From Gracilaria gracilis (lineage: Eukaryota; Rhodophyta; Florideophyceae; Gracilariales; Gracilariaceae), in NCBI GenBank assembly GCA_030374805.1, contig JARGSG010000240.1, positions 62,001 to 126,000 of the forward strand: a stretch of DNA of 64,000 nucleotides, read 5' to 3'. The notes beneath the pieces were generated by a model that had not been told where the DNA came from, made no database searches, and saw only the letters and a program-made list of their open reading frames with translations. This document shows, piece after piece, positions 35,902 through 45,313 of the stretch (its first letter is position 1; every line of letters begins with the position of its first letter). The position numbers were made by a program, and so were the translations under genes.

Positions 35902-37827
35902 ATGCCGTTGCACGCCGCCTTCATCTGCGCCACGCTGCCGTTTCGTCCCGCCTCGCCGCCGTCGTCAACCGCCACATGCGCGCGCCCGTCGCGCATGCGC
36001 GCGCGCGCCTGCGCGCAACGGACCGATGAGCAGCCGTCCTCCGAGTTGGCGCCTTCCAAACGCGCGTCGCTGGCAAAGCTGTCCGATACGCCCGCCATCT
36101 TCAACGGCCCGGAGGCCGTGCTGGGCGTGCTGCTGGCCGCCGCCGCGCTGCTGGCTGACTTTGTGCGTAACGTCGCGCGCCTGTCCGCCGCCGGCACCCA
36201 CTCGTTGGACTTGCGCGCCGCCGAGAGCAGCGTGGCCGAGTTGAAGGAGGCGTTGCGCATTAGCAAGGAGGTGTTGCACGAGACGGACACTCGACTCAGC
36301 GACGTGTCCACGCAGCGCGATGATGCGCAACATGCGTTGCTGCATAACGATCGTATGCGCGAGAAGATGGAGAGCGCCAACTTGTTTGCGCAGCGCGCGG
36401 AGCAGCAGCTGCAGAGGTTGAAGCGTTCCTTGACCGATGTGCGCCAGAAGCGCTCAGTCATTGAGCAGCAGAAGGAGAGCGTTGATGAGGAGCGACAGCG
36501 CATCGAGACTCAAATTGCGGAGAAACGTTTGTTGCTGGACAAACTCACAGGGCAGATCGAAGGCGCCAAAACTAAGGAAAGGGAGATCAAGCAGCAGCTC
36601 AAAGCTCAGCAGCAGCTGTTGGAAAAACAGGCGCAACAAAGTAGGAGAACACCACCTCAGGATGTGAGCGATGCAGAGGAAGAAGAGCTGCCAACGAGGG
36701 GCGGAGATCCAGCGCGCTCAGAGATGAACTTAGATGAAGTGAAACGAAACTTGCGTGCGGAGAAACTGGCGTTGTCGGCGGAGATCCGAGAGGCTCAGGC
36801 TGCTAGTCAGGCTTTGTCGGAGGAAGTGGTGGATGAGTTGCAGTTTCTGAGGAAGCAGATTAAGGCGAAACGCGATGAGATACGTGCTAGATTGAAGAAG
36901 GCAAAGACTACGGTTGATCGGGAGGAAAGGGAAATGGAACGGCGTGAACAAGATATCGATATGGTTTTGGATTCTATTGCAAACAATGACGATGAAGATT
37001 TGTTTATGGACGGTATTATTGAGAACGCGAAGACTGTGAAGAAGCGTGCACGAAACATGAAGCAAGAGGAGGTGGTTGAGAAGGATGCTTCGGCAGCCGA
37101 CAAGAGTGAAAGCACAGAGAAGGAGGTTTTGGCAGCCGATAAGGGTGAAATCGCAGAGAAGGAAGTTTCGGCAGCCGGTAAGAGTAAAGCCACAGCGAAG
37201 AAGGCTCGGGGAAAGAAGAAGAGCATTGCGGAGGATGTAGCAGTAGAAGAAACGCAGAGCACAGGCGGAGAAGAGGGAGTGCAGGAAAGCTTGGACACAG
37301 ATGAGGACAGGATACAGGAAAGCGAGATGGACACTTCAAAGGAGGACGCTGAAAATGTGAAAGCAGTATCTACAAGCGACACGAAGGAAGTGAAGAAGCG
37401 AACGAGAACGAGAAAGCGAGCTGGCTCTAGTGATAGCAGCACTAGCGAAAGTACTGCCACTGCCACCAAGACAAAGACGAGAAAAAGCACGCGGAAGAAA
37501 CGCTCGGCGGAGACGAATGAGGACCAGCCGCTGACGGTCGAGGAGCTAAAGGAGGTGCGAAAGGCAGTGATGGATTTAGTGGACCAAGGTGTGGACTTGG
37601 ACGACTTGGCGAGCGGGAACGTGATGATGTATCCGAGGCGAAGGCGAGTGGCGGTGCGTGCTCCGGAGACTGTGGCAAAGGACGAAGGGGAGGCAAGCCG
37701 CGGTAGCACGCCGGTGCAGGAAGACGTTGCGGACAGCGCGGGCTATGAGGGCGGGACGGGTAGGGAGACGCGGCCGCGGAAGGGGCGGCAGCGCACGCAG
37801 TCGTCCGACATGGAGGAGAACTCTTGA
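35902..37827 (+). CDS. Coiled-coil protein with possible plastid leader, unknown function
   Basis: 641 residues, no known family. The N-terminus (MPLHAAFICATLPFRPASPP) is rich in Ala, Arg, Pro and Ser with early Phe residues, compatible with a plastid transit peptide. One hydrophobic segment follows (about 70-88, AVLGVLLAAAALLADFV), then a long coiled coil (about 100-270 and 285-365). The C-terminal third is Lys/Glu-rich and includes three tandem 13-residue units (EKEVxAADKxExA) encoded by 39-base repeats at 37078-37194. It ends with a better-ordered helix (LTVEELKEVRKAVMDLVDQGVDLDDLASG). A membrane-tethered structural role is the most that can be inferred. Alternatively the leader is an artefact of GC-rich sequence. 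Confidence 0.68.
   Translation: MPLHAAFICATLPFRPASPPSSTATCARPSRMRARACAQRTDEQPSSELAPSKRASLAKLSDTPAIFNGPEAVLGVLLAAAALLADFVRNVARLSAAGTHSLDLRAAESSVAELKEALRISKEVLHETDTRLSDVSTQRDDAQHALLHNDRMREKMESANLFAQRAEQQLQRLKRSLTDVRQKRSVIEQQKESVDEERQRIETQIAEKRLLLDKLTGQIEGAKTKEREIKQQLKAQQQLLEKQAQQSRRTPPQDVSDAEEEELPTRGGDPARSEMNLDEVKRNLRAEKLALSAEIREAQAASQALSEEVVDELQFLRKQIKAKRDEIRARLKKAKTTVDREEREMERREQDIDMVLDSIANNDDEDLFMDGIIENAKTVKKRARNMKQEEVVEKDASAADKSESTEKEVLAADKGEIAEKEVSAAGKSKATAKKARGKKKSIAEDVAVEETQSTGGEEGVQESLDTDEDRIQESEMDTSKEDAENVKAVSTSDTKEVKKRTRTRKRAGSSDSSTSESTATATKTKTRKSTRKKRSAETNEDQPLTVEELKEVRKAVMDLVDQGVDLDDLASGNVMMYPRRRRVAVRAPETVAKDEGEASRGSTPVQEDVADSAGYEGGTGRETRPRKGRQRTQSSDMEENS
37078..37194 (+). repeat. 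Three 39-base tandem repeats inside the coiled-coil gene
   Basis: Units 37078-37116, 37117-37155 and 37156-37194 encode diverged copies of EKEVxAADKxExx. They keep the frame and vary at several positions, so the duplication is not very recent. Confidence 0.85.
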
Positions 37828-38197
37828 TTCATTCATCATCACCTACGGAGAACATCAACGCGTGGCATAGATTTGCACTTCCGTTACCGTTGGTACACGT
37901 ACAGCTTCTCGATTGGGGTGCAGTATCAATGGCGGGCTAAAAATGTTGCCGTATTTTACCTTCTCGCGCAACGCTCAGGCGGTTCTGATGAAAGTGCTCC
38001 ACCACTGCCGTCCGCCTCCGGCCGGTAAACGCAGACTGTAAACTTGTGTTCTCGTGCTTTTGCTCCGCGCCGCTGTTCGCTTTCACCTCAGTCCGCAGCC
38101 ACAGTCCCTGCCCGCTCTGCATTGCACCTTTTGAAAGCGCAAAGCTCCTACGCCGAACCTTCCGCTGGCTGCCGCCACCGCCGCCGCCGCCGCCGCC
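37828..38197. promoter_or_regulatory. Upstream region of the mannosidase gene
   Basis: 370 bases, ending in a (GCC) run directly before the ATG at 38198. No other element recognised. Confidence 0.4.
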
Positions 38198-39856
38198 ATG
38201 TTTCACCCCCAGAAGGCCTTCAAATCGTCGTTGTGGTACTCACGGCTACGCTTCATGCGCTTGACCGCTAAGCACCGAGAGCGACACCCTGCGTCTGTTG
38301 CCACTGCCGCGCTCTCCACCGCCGCTGTGTGCGTCATCACAGCCTGTCTTTTCGTCCATTTCGTGCTCAACTCGGCCGTGTCTTCGCCCACTACTGCACT
38401 TTCTCCAGTCATACTTCATGCCGAATTCAACACCAGCTTCAAGCTGTTGCAGGACGACGTGCGACAGGTCACCCGCGTGTTGTACGGCGCTTATATGCGC
38501 GAATGCATGGGGCAAGACGAGTTTGAGCCGCTTACCGGCCAGTGTCATCACTGGTTTAACATCGGCCTTTCTGTGCTGGACAGCCTGGATACACTGTTGA
38601 TCATGAAGTTGAAGCCAGAGTATGAGGCGTCGCGTGAGTGGGCTGCGTCTTCCCTTCGATTCGACCGCGTTGCCAATACCGTTTCATTGTTCGAACTTGT
38701 CATTCGTGCCGTAGGAGGTATGAACTCTGCGTATCAGCTTACTGGCGATCAACTATGGCTCAACAAGAGTATGCAATTAGCGGACATGTTGTTGCTTGCG
38801 TTTGATAGCACGCGCTCAAAATGCCCGCCTTCGGAGGTATTCATTGGTGATAACATCAAGCAAAGAATGCTTGAACATCCGTTATCCACGTATTCTACCG
38901 CGTCGGAGGTTGGCACTCTTCAGCTGGAATTCCGCACGCTGTCACACTTCTCAAACGATTCAAAGTACAAAAATGCTGTCGATCGCTGCATGAACGTCAT
39001 GATAGATTCTTATCCAAAGAACAGTCTTGTTCCGCCTCTATTCGACGTGTCCAACGGTAAGTTCCACGGCGACCGGCTCACCATCGGCGGCTCTGTGGAT
39101 TCTTTGTACGAAATGCTCGCGAAGAACTGGGTCTTTTCTGGGGGACAAGAGCCCACGCTTCGTTCACTATTCGAGCGATCCGTGAAGGCGATCATGAAGA
39201 CGTTGAGTCGAAGCAGTGACGGTAACTTGTATATCGGCGAGATGAAGCGAGATCGACCATCGTCGTTTCAAAAACACATGGATCATTTGGCGTGCTTCTT
39301 CCCTGGTACGCTTGCGTACGCGGCACTGCACGGGTTGGGCGGCGGGGTGAACGGGACTGGTGAAAACGATTACCTTCCGATTGCACGCAGGCTGACGAGA
39401 AGCTGTTTCAACATGACGCGCGGCGTGGTGAGCGGTCTGGCTGGGGAAATTACGCTATTTATTGACAAGCCGGTTCCGAAGCAGGGGCACGACGTGAGTT
39501 ATCTGCGGCCGGAAATTGTGGAAGCGCTGTATTACATGGACCAAATCGATCCATTGGCGGGTGACATGTACAAGCAGATGGGGCGCGAAATGTGGCAGAG
39601 TATCAGACAATGGGCGCAAATTACGGACAAGGAGGATGGGCTGTTGTCCACAACGTATGGGCTTTTGGAGAATGTTGAGGGAAGCAGTCACGGTGGAAAA
39701 CTGCACTCGTTTGTTCTGGCAGAGACTCTCAAGTATTTCTATCTGCTATTCGACGAACGGTCGGGAGATGAGGCGGAGCTGCCTCTGACCAAGTGGGTGT
39801 TCAACACGGAGGCACATGCTGTGAGAATCAGAGGTGGCGAGGGTAACCGTAGATAG
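38198..39856 (+). CDS. Class I alpha-1,2-mannosidase (GH47)
   Basis: 552 residues. A signal anchor lies at about 37-53 (AAVCVITACLFVHFVLN), making it a type II protein of the ER or Golgi. The GH47 barrel follows: WFNIGLSVLDSLDTLLIM, TVSLFELVIRAVGGMNSAYQLTGD with a catalytic Glu, TLQLEFRTLSHFS, GGSVDSLYEMLAKNW, MDHLACFFPGTLAYA, YLRPEIVEALYYM and the terminal NTEAHAVRI with the calcium-binding Thr. These enzymes trim Man9GlcNAc2 on N-glycans during maturation or quality control. Length and anchor fit a processing mannosidase, not the longer EDEM type. Start ATG 38198 follows a GCC-rich leader. Confidence 0.93.
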   Translation: MFHPQKAFKSSLWYSRLRFMRLTAKHRERHPASVATAALSTAAVCVITACLFVHFVLNSAVSSPTTALSPVILHAEFNTSFKLLQDDVRQVTRVLYGAYMRECMGQDEFEPLTGQCHHWFNIGLSVLDSLDTLLIMKLKPEYEASREWAASSLRFDRVANTVSLFELVIRAVGGMNSAYQLTGDQLWLNKSMQLADMLLLAFDSTRSKCPPSEVFIGDNIKQRMLEHPLSTYSTASEVGTLQLEFRTLSHFSNDSKYKNAVDRCMNVMIDSYPKNSLVPPLFDVSNGKFHGDRLTIGGSVDSLYEMLAKNWVFSGGQEPTLRSLFERSVKAIMKTLSRSSDGNLYIGEMKRDRPSSFQKHMDHLACFFPGTLAYAALHGLGGGVNGTGENDYLPIARRLTRSCFNMTRGVVSGLAGEITLFIDKPVPKQGHDVSYLRPEIVEALYYMDQIDPLAGDMYKQMGREMWQSIRQWAQITDKEDGLLSTTYGLLENVEGSSHGGKLHSFVLAETLKYFYLLFDERSGDEAELPLTKWVFNTEAHAVRIRGGEGNRR

Positions 39857-41002
39857 TTGTTACAATGTAACAATGTTACATACGTACAGGGTAAGATACA
39901 TTCAAAACGATAATGCCGCAATCGCAACAACGGTGAATAGTTGTTTTGGCGTAGTATTTTTTTTTTTCGGGGCACGGCTTGGGGCTGATTGCGGGCGTTT
40001 CCGAAACGGGAGCGCGTGAAGGTACGTGTATGATACATATGTAACCTCAGGTTACTCTGCAACACGGTGCGGCGCGGCAATGCTTCTGCTCTTCAACTTG
40101 ACGTGATTGCGGCAGTGCTTAATTCAGTTACTAATGACTAGATACTAGTGCAAGGCGCGAGGCAAGTTTCGAAGATCTCAGCGGAGCGAGTGTGACGGGC
40201 GGCGAACGCGTAACGTAACGGGCGTGGTGTCGACGACGGCGATGTGGATGTCGTGCTCGCGGCACGTGCAGTCACTGGCGTGATCGCAAATGGCAGCGCG
40301 TCGTGGGTGCCAAGCGCACGCGCCAATGGGCGCGCGCCGCGGCGCGCTCAAAAATGGCGCAACGGTCAACGCGCGCTGTGGCCGCCAATTCGAATTCAAA
40401 ATTGAGCACAAGCTCAGCCAGCGCGCCGCTGACGCTTCGGCGCCACCGCCCCCAACAGCGTTGCCTGCGCATCCCCCTCAAGTGCGCGCGTCCCTTCCAA
40501 GCGTTGCCCCCGTCCGCCGGCTCGCCCCCTCGCCGCCCCCTCCCCCAATACCGCTCGCGAGTGCCCCCGAGCCGCTTCGTAACCGCTATCTGTGCCGCTG
40601 CAAACGTCTTCCAAGCGCCGCCGCCTCTCAAAGTTTCTCGCTCCCCCTCACCTCGCACACCCCTTTTAGCTCGCCCAGTTGCTTCCCAGTTTCGCTTTTG
40701 CGCCTTCACTACGCCTTGCATCCATATCTCTAGCTGGTCATCTTTCACGCCTGTCGTCCCACCTCATCTACACTGCAACATTTTACTGCAACATTTTACT
40801 GCAGCACTTTACTGCAACACTTCACTGCAACACTTCACTGCAACACTTCGACTGCACTTCGACTGCACTTCTTCTCTCAGCCAATTACAGACGGCAGTCA
40901 CACCCCCGAAGCCTCCCACACTTCCCATGCACAGTTAGATTTCGTCAGTTCCACCACCACTCCCTCCCCCCCCTCTCATCTTCACTCCGACTTTCATCAA
41001 AC
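39857..41002. other. Intergenic region with tandem repeats before the Hook-like gene
   Basis: 1.1 kb. GC-rich sequence at 40180-40660 shows overlapping chance frames on both strands. A short-period tandem repeat lies at 40771-40870 in what is probably the 5' leader of the next gene. No gene recognised. Confidence 0.45.
40771..40870 (+). repeat. 13-base tandem repeat, ACTGCAACACTTC type
   Basis: About six units of 13 bases (ACTGCAACATTTT changing to ACTGCAACACTTC) followed by two 11-base units (ACTGCACTTCG). It lies 130-230 bases before the ATG at 41003. Confidence 0.88.
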
Positions 41003-44000
41003 ATGGTCGTCACCGACGCCGTTCAGCCTGCCTCCGCGCTTTCTCCTCATGACACCCAGATCGCAGATGCCATTTCCGCATGGCTCTGCGCCCTCAACTT
41101 GATTGAATCCGGACAGTCATTCGAGTCGGCCACACGTCAATGCATTTCTCTGTGTCGAGTCTTCAGCCTTTTTGCCCCGCACCTTCTCTCCGACCGCGAT
41201 TTCTTTATCCCAGCGCCCAACGCCGAGGCCAATCTGTCTCGTCACCGCCGCTACAACACCCGCCGTCTCGCCAGATGTCTGGTTCGTCACTTCCATCTCA
41301 CCACTTCAGACGGCAACATCTCACTCCCGGATGCCCAGTCGCCTCAGCCTCTCGTCCAGCTCAAGCAAACTGCCAGAGATACCATTCTTTCTCTTTCTGA
41401 GGCCGCGCGTGCAGAGGATGTAGAACCGCTCCCTGTCATGCTCTCTTTGGCGGAGGTTGTACTCTGTGCCGCGGTACACAGTGACAAGAGAGAGCCTTTC
41501 ATCAAGGCCGTACTTACACTAGCCCCGGATCATCAGGATGCCCTAGCAGCTTCCATCTGTCGTACGACCGTGGAGAAGGCGCAAGACACCCGTGTGCTCG
41601 GTCAAATCCCTGTTAACGACGAGAATCTCAACGTGAGATCTGCTACACCTTCCAGAAAGTCCAGCGCTATGGAGAAAGGAGCCAGTCCTTTGTCGACCCC
41701 GCGTGGCATTCCCTTGGCAGACTACAAAGCACTTGCTGCGGAGCGTGACAATCTGAGGCGAAAGCTGGCTGCTTGCGAATTTGAGAAGAACAAAGCCGTG
41801 GAGTTATCTCAGGGCTTGAAAACCAATCTTGAAGAAGCTTCTGACAAAATCCGCTTACTGGAGACACGACAAGAAGAAAGTGCGACAGAGTTGGTATCCA
41901 AGTCCAAGGCTCTAAGTGATGCCAAGTGTGCGCTTCGAGGGGCGCATGTTGCCGCTGAAGAAGTCGATATTCTACGTGCCAAGGCTTCTTCGGCGGAGCA
42001 ACTCGAGGCAAGTCTTAAGAGGGCCAGCAAGAGATTGGAAGAAGTCGCTGACATGCGAAGAGCGAACAAAGATCTGGAAGCTCAAGTATCTGCTTTCAGG
42101 GAGACTGAAGAGCGTTTGTCTAAACATAACGAATACTTGGAAGGCCAACTCACTTATAGTAACACTCGCAGTACGCAGTTTGCCAAACTTTCTGAAAGCC
42201 TCACCGCCGAGATGGAGAAGAAGGACAGCGAGATCAAGACATTGAAAACCGAAAACTCCTCATTGAGATCTTCTATGGAGACAGCTAACCAACAGCTAGC
42301 GGCCTTCCTCATGCAATCGGCTCACACAGCTTCTAGGGATACCGGAATCAACCCCGCTGGAGAAGAAATGTCGGCGTCGTTGCGAACTCCTAAATCCATG
42401 GGTGGGGCCAAGGTTTCTAATCATGCCAGTCCGGCAACTACGCCCATGTCCGATGAGCTTGTTAAGGAACGCGCATGTGATATTTTGTTCAACGACATTG
42501 GTGCCCGTATGACTTGGGAGGATATTGTGGAATGTATTGACGGTGTCATGGATGCGTTGAAGGATCTTGATCGCATGGAAGATGGTGAGGATCCTTGTTT
42601 GGGAAGCAGCAGTGAAGCAGAGACAGAAAGCAAGCCTTCCATCTCTCGCATCGAAAACCCTCACTTGATGTCTCGAATCAGCCAACAGAGCAATGACACT
42701 AACACAAGCTATATTGGCAGTGAAGCTGAGAGCAGGATGAGTTTGTTGCCGGAGTTTACTATTATGGATTATCAAGAGAGAATTCAAAAGGGCCACAGTG
42801 GAGATGAGTTTGACTACGCTGCAAACCATACAAACGTTGAAGAGATACCTCTGGATCGTATGCAACCACCGCATTCACCGGCTCAGAAGAGCATCGCCTC
42901 TGTCCCTGCGGAGGGTACATCGTCTCTCAGCAATACCGAAGATGAAGGCGATTGTGAACACGCAGATGAAACAGTGAATGCTACAATTCCGAAACCCCAG
43001 CCGGCTACTATCACACAGACAGACCCCAACAGTTGTGAGCGAAAGAGCTCTGGAATCGATTCCTTAAGGAGGTCTCCCACCCAGCCCCATTCTCCTTTCA
43101 TCGCAGATGACATCATGCAAGGAAAAGCACAGACGATTCGTCTCCAATTCGGTTCAAGGCATTTAACCTCGGTCCGACATTCGTCTCTTATCCAGCTGAA
43201 GAACCTCAAGAGAGCGTCTAGTCTTACATTGAGCAAGAGAAGTGGAATGTCTAGCAACGACTCTAGATCCGACACCACTCGAACACTCGTTCTACAAACC
43301 CACAATGATCTACTCTCTCTTCAGAACACTTTGGACCTGATGCGCACAGAGAGGCAGTCTTCCAGGTCCGTTGGAAATCTCGTCCACCAACTGGATATTA
43401 CGAGGAAGCAGCTCAATGAAGCTCAAGCCAAGTTGTTCGAGTCAAACGAAGAATGCAATAGCTTGCGATACGAAATGGATCTACTGTTGAAGGAGGTTGA
43501 TGTTCTGACTGCCCAGAAGAAGGAGAAGGAAGAAGACGAAACGAAGGTTGTGGAAGAGAAGGAACGACTGATTGAGCACTTGCAAGACAGTCTGCGTCTC
43601 AAGGAGGAGGAGCTTACAAGCGTCAAGTCCAAGCTGAAGTCGACAGCCGAATACGTAGATAATCTTGAGCAATCGCGGAAGTCACTTGAAGAGAAGCTAC
43701 GAACTTCGAAGGTTGTCGAGAGGGCGCAGGAAGTTGAAATTGCGCGATTGAACGCGAAGCTCGAGACAAATGAGGTCATGGCTGTTAAACTCAACGACGT
43801 CATGAGGAAAGCGGATGGGCTTCAGAAGGAGATTTCTAAAGAGAGGGAGAATCATCTCCAAGGGATTGCCGAAGCTGTCAAACGAGAACAGCGAGTTGCA
43901 GAGGAAGCTCGCAAAGAAGCTAGGCTCATGGCAAAAAACCATACCACTATGCTTGAAGACGTCCGCGCGAGTGCGTTGGCCGCCGCGCGAGGTAGCATGA

Positions 44001-44167
44001 GAGCTAATCAAGAGAGAGTCCCGAGGCGAGGGGCTTGGTTTACGGACTTTTGGAGAAGGTTGCTTCATTTGGAGAAGCTTAACAGTGACTTTTCCACATC
44101 TCCTACAGGTCCCACCCCTTCTGCTGATGGACATAGAGGAAGAACCGTCCGAACGAGACGTCAGTGA
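41003..44167 (+). CDS. Long coiled-coil protein with Hook-like N-terminal domain
   Basis: 1054 residues from ATG 41003; the frame runs further upstream only through repeat sequence without an ATG. Residues about 10-200 look like a Hook/calponin-homology-type adaptor domain: DAISAWLCALNLIESGQSFESATRQCISLC, FSLFAPHLL, RRLARCLVRHF, and then LAEVVLCAAVHSDKREPFIKAVLTLAP. This resembles the Hook pattern of a conserved Trp helix, an inner helix bundle and a CAV..K..FI end. Coiled coils follow (about 225-440 and 780-990), separated by a Ser-rich acidic linker. In other eukaryotes Hook proteins tether cargo to dynein, while red algae are generally held to lack cytoplasmic dynein. The match is by eye and distant. 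The coiled coil itself is certain. Confidence 0.6.
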   Translation: MVVTDAVQPASALSPHDTQIADAISAWLCALNLIESGQSFESATRQCISLCRVFSLFAPHLLSDRDFFIPAPNAEANLSRHRRYNTRRLARCLVRHFHLTTSDGNISLPDAQSPQPLVQLKQTARDTILSLSEAARAEDVEPLPVMLSLAEVVLCAAVHSDKREPFIKAVLTLAPDHQDALAASICRTTVEKAQDTRVLGQIPVNDENLNVRSATPSRKSSAMEKGASPLSTPRGIPLADYKALAAERDNLRRKLAACEFEKNKAVELSQGLKTNLEEASDKIRLLETRQEESATELVSKSKALSDAKCALRGAHVAAEEVDILRAKASSAEQLEASLKRASKRLEEVADMRRANKDLEAQVSAFRETEERLSKHNEYLEGQLTYSNTRSTQFAKLSESLTAEMEKKDSEIKTLKTENSSLRSSMETANQQLAAFLMQSAHTASRDTGINPAGEEMSASLRTPKSMGGAKVSNHASPATTPMSDELVKERACDILFNDIGARMTWEDIVECIDGVMDALKDLDRMEDGEDPCLGSSSEAETESKPSISRIENPHLMSRISQQSNDTNTSYIGSEAESRMSLLPEFTIMDYQERIQKGHSGDEFDYAANHTNVEEIPLDRMQPPHSPAQKSIASVPAEGTSSLSNTEDEGDCEHADETVNATIPKPQPATITQTDPNSCERKSSGIDSLRRSPTQPHSPFIADDIMQGKAQTIRLQFGSRHLTSVRHSSLIQLKNLKRASSLTLSKRSGMSSNDSRSDTTRTLVLQTHNDLLSLQNTLDLMRTERQSSRSVGNLVHQLDITRKQLNEAQAKLFESNEECNSLRYEMDLLLKEVDVLTAQKKEKEEDETKVVEEKERLIEHLQDSLRLKEEELTSVKSKLKSTAEYVDNLEQSRKSLEEKLRTSKVVERAQEVEIARLNAKLETNEVMAVKLNDVMRKADGLQKEISKERENHLQGIAEAVKREQRVAEEARKEARLMAKNHTTMLEDVRASALAAARGSMRANQERVPRRGAWFTDFWRRLLHLEKLNSDFSTSPTGPTPSADGHRGRTVRTRRQ

Positions 44168-44776
44168 TAGGACATTTGTTTTTGATACATCACATTGTTA
44201 CGTACTCTTCCTCGCTTACTACAATTTGACCCGCCGAGTCGCACCAGGCTTCCTCCCGGCTTCGAGTAGAGGTGTGCTTTTCATAACACTATCTCAGAAA
44301 TCCTACCCGACGGTGCGCTACATCTTTGGCTGTGCACAGAGATCACGGCCTAGTTGCGTCGGTACTTCTTTCACCATGCAATGTGGCTTGTGTGTGTGAT
44401 ATCCTCTCTCTGAGGTCCTCCGGCGGAGAGCTAGTCCGCTTTCGAAGACAAGCTTTCGTTAAGGCAGTTTCTCCCGTCAAGCAAGAACTACTCATTTTTA
44501 ACTCGGTTTACTTTATATGTTTCGTTCTGTAGTCAAGAAAAAAAAGATCTTCCTCTTCGGTGTTAGACTACAAGAAGAACAAATGCATGTTTGCCTTGCT
44601 CTCTTTTTCTACTTCTTTCCGTCTTCGAAAACGAAGCCATGTTGTTGGACTAACCTTGTAGTTACAATGTGTGACTGCAGAGGTTCCTTCAGTGGCTCTT
44701 TATCGCCTCTTTTGGGACACTCTTTTGGATCCACTTGGGTCGGCCCGTTCTATACAAAGAGTACGGTGTACATACA

Positions 44777-44909
44777 ACCGTTGTACTACAACGGTACCAA
44801 CGGTACCAGCCGTATCAGCGTGCTAGTGTTCCGACCACCTGCTAGAGGGAAGAGGTTCGTTTGCAACGGCAAACCGGGCGTTTTAAACAATGTACAAAGG
44901 TACCAACGG
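44777..44909. promoter_or_regulatory. Cluster of CAACGG (MYB recognition) sites
   Basis: CCGTTG at 44778-44783; CAACGG at 44789-44794, 44798-44803, 44864-44869 and 44904-44909. The first two form a 19-base near-palindrome (44777-44795), and GGTACCAACGGTA occurs twice. CAACGG is the core bound by MYB repeats, for example in mitosis-specific activator elements. It lies 400-540 bases before the MDH start. Confidence 0.5.
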
Positions 44910-44917
44910 TAGCGGTC

Positions 44918-44943
44918 CTACCTTCGTTGAAATACGAAGGTAG
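44918..44943. repeat. Perfect hairpin, 10-base arms
   Basis: CTACCTTCGT (44918-44927), six-base loop, ACGAAGGTAG (44934-44943). No U-run follows, so it is not a terminator of bacterial type; possible protein site or RNA structure. Confidence 0.7.
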
Positions 44944-45313
44944 CGTTAGCCCTCAACACTTACAGGTTCCCAAGGATTTCCCTGGACCTTTGACGAGAAC
45001 AGAAGAGTAACTTTACGACAAGAAGCTCCTCGAAGTATGAACCTGAATTACTGCCCATATTATTTTAATTCTGGTGTGGCTCGCTTGCCCTAGTTGTGGC
45101 GGCTTGGCCAGAGGTTTCTTCATCTCTTCATTATCATCGACCGATCGGCCACTTCAGATTCCAGAGTGGCACACGGCATCGATCCTACCCTTGGTATCTG
45201 CCTCACCTCAAATCGCTACCGCATTTATCCCGAAGAACATTATCAGGGCAGCACCAACATAGGCCAGATTCGAAACACACCAGCAGATCGGATAATCTTG
45301 ATCACCATTCCTA

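Larger units (their letters stand above)
44168..45313. other. Intergenic region with MYB-type sites and hairpins
   Basis: 1.15 kb before malate dehydrogenase. CAACGG or CCGTTG occurs five times between 44778 and 44909, and two perfect hairpins occur (both listed separately). No gene recognised. Confidence 0.5.

Noticed and set aside
40290-40938. Overlapping long frames on both strands
   Set aside because: GC-rich promoter-like sequence; frames interfere and contain only low complexity.
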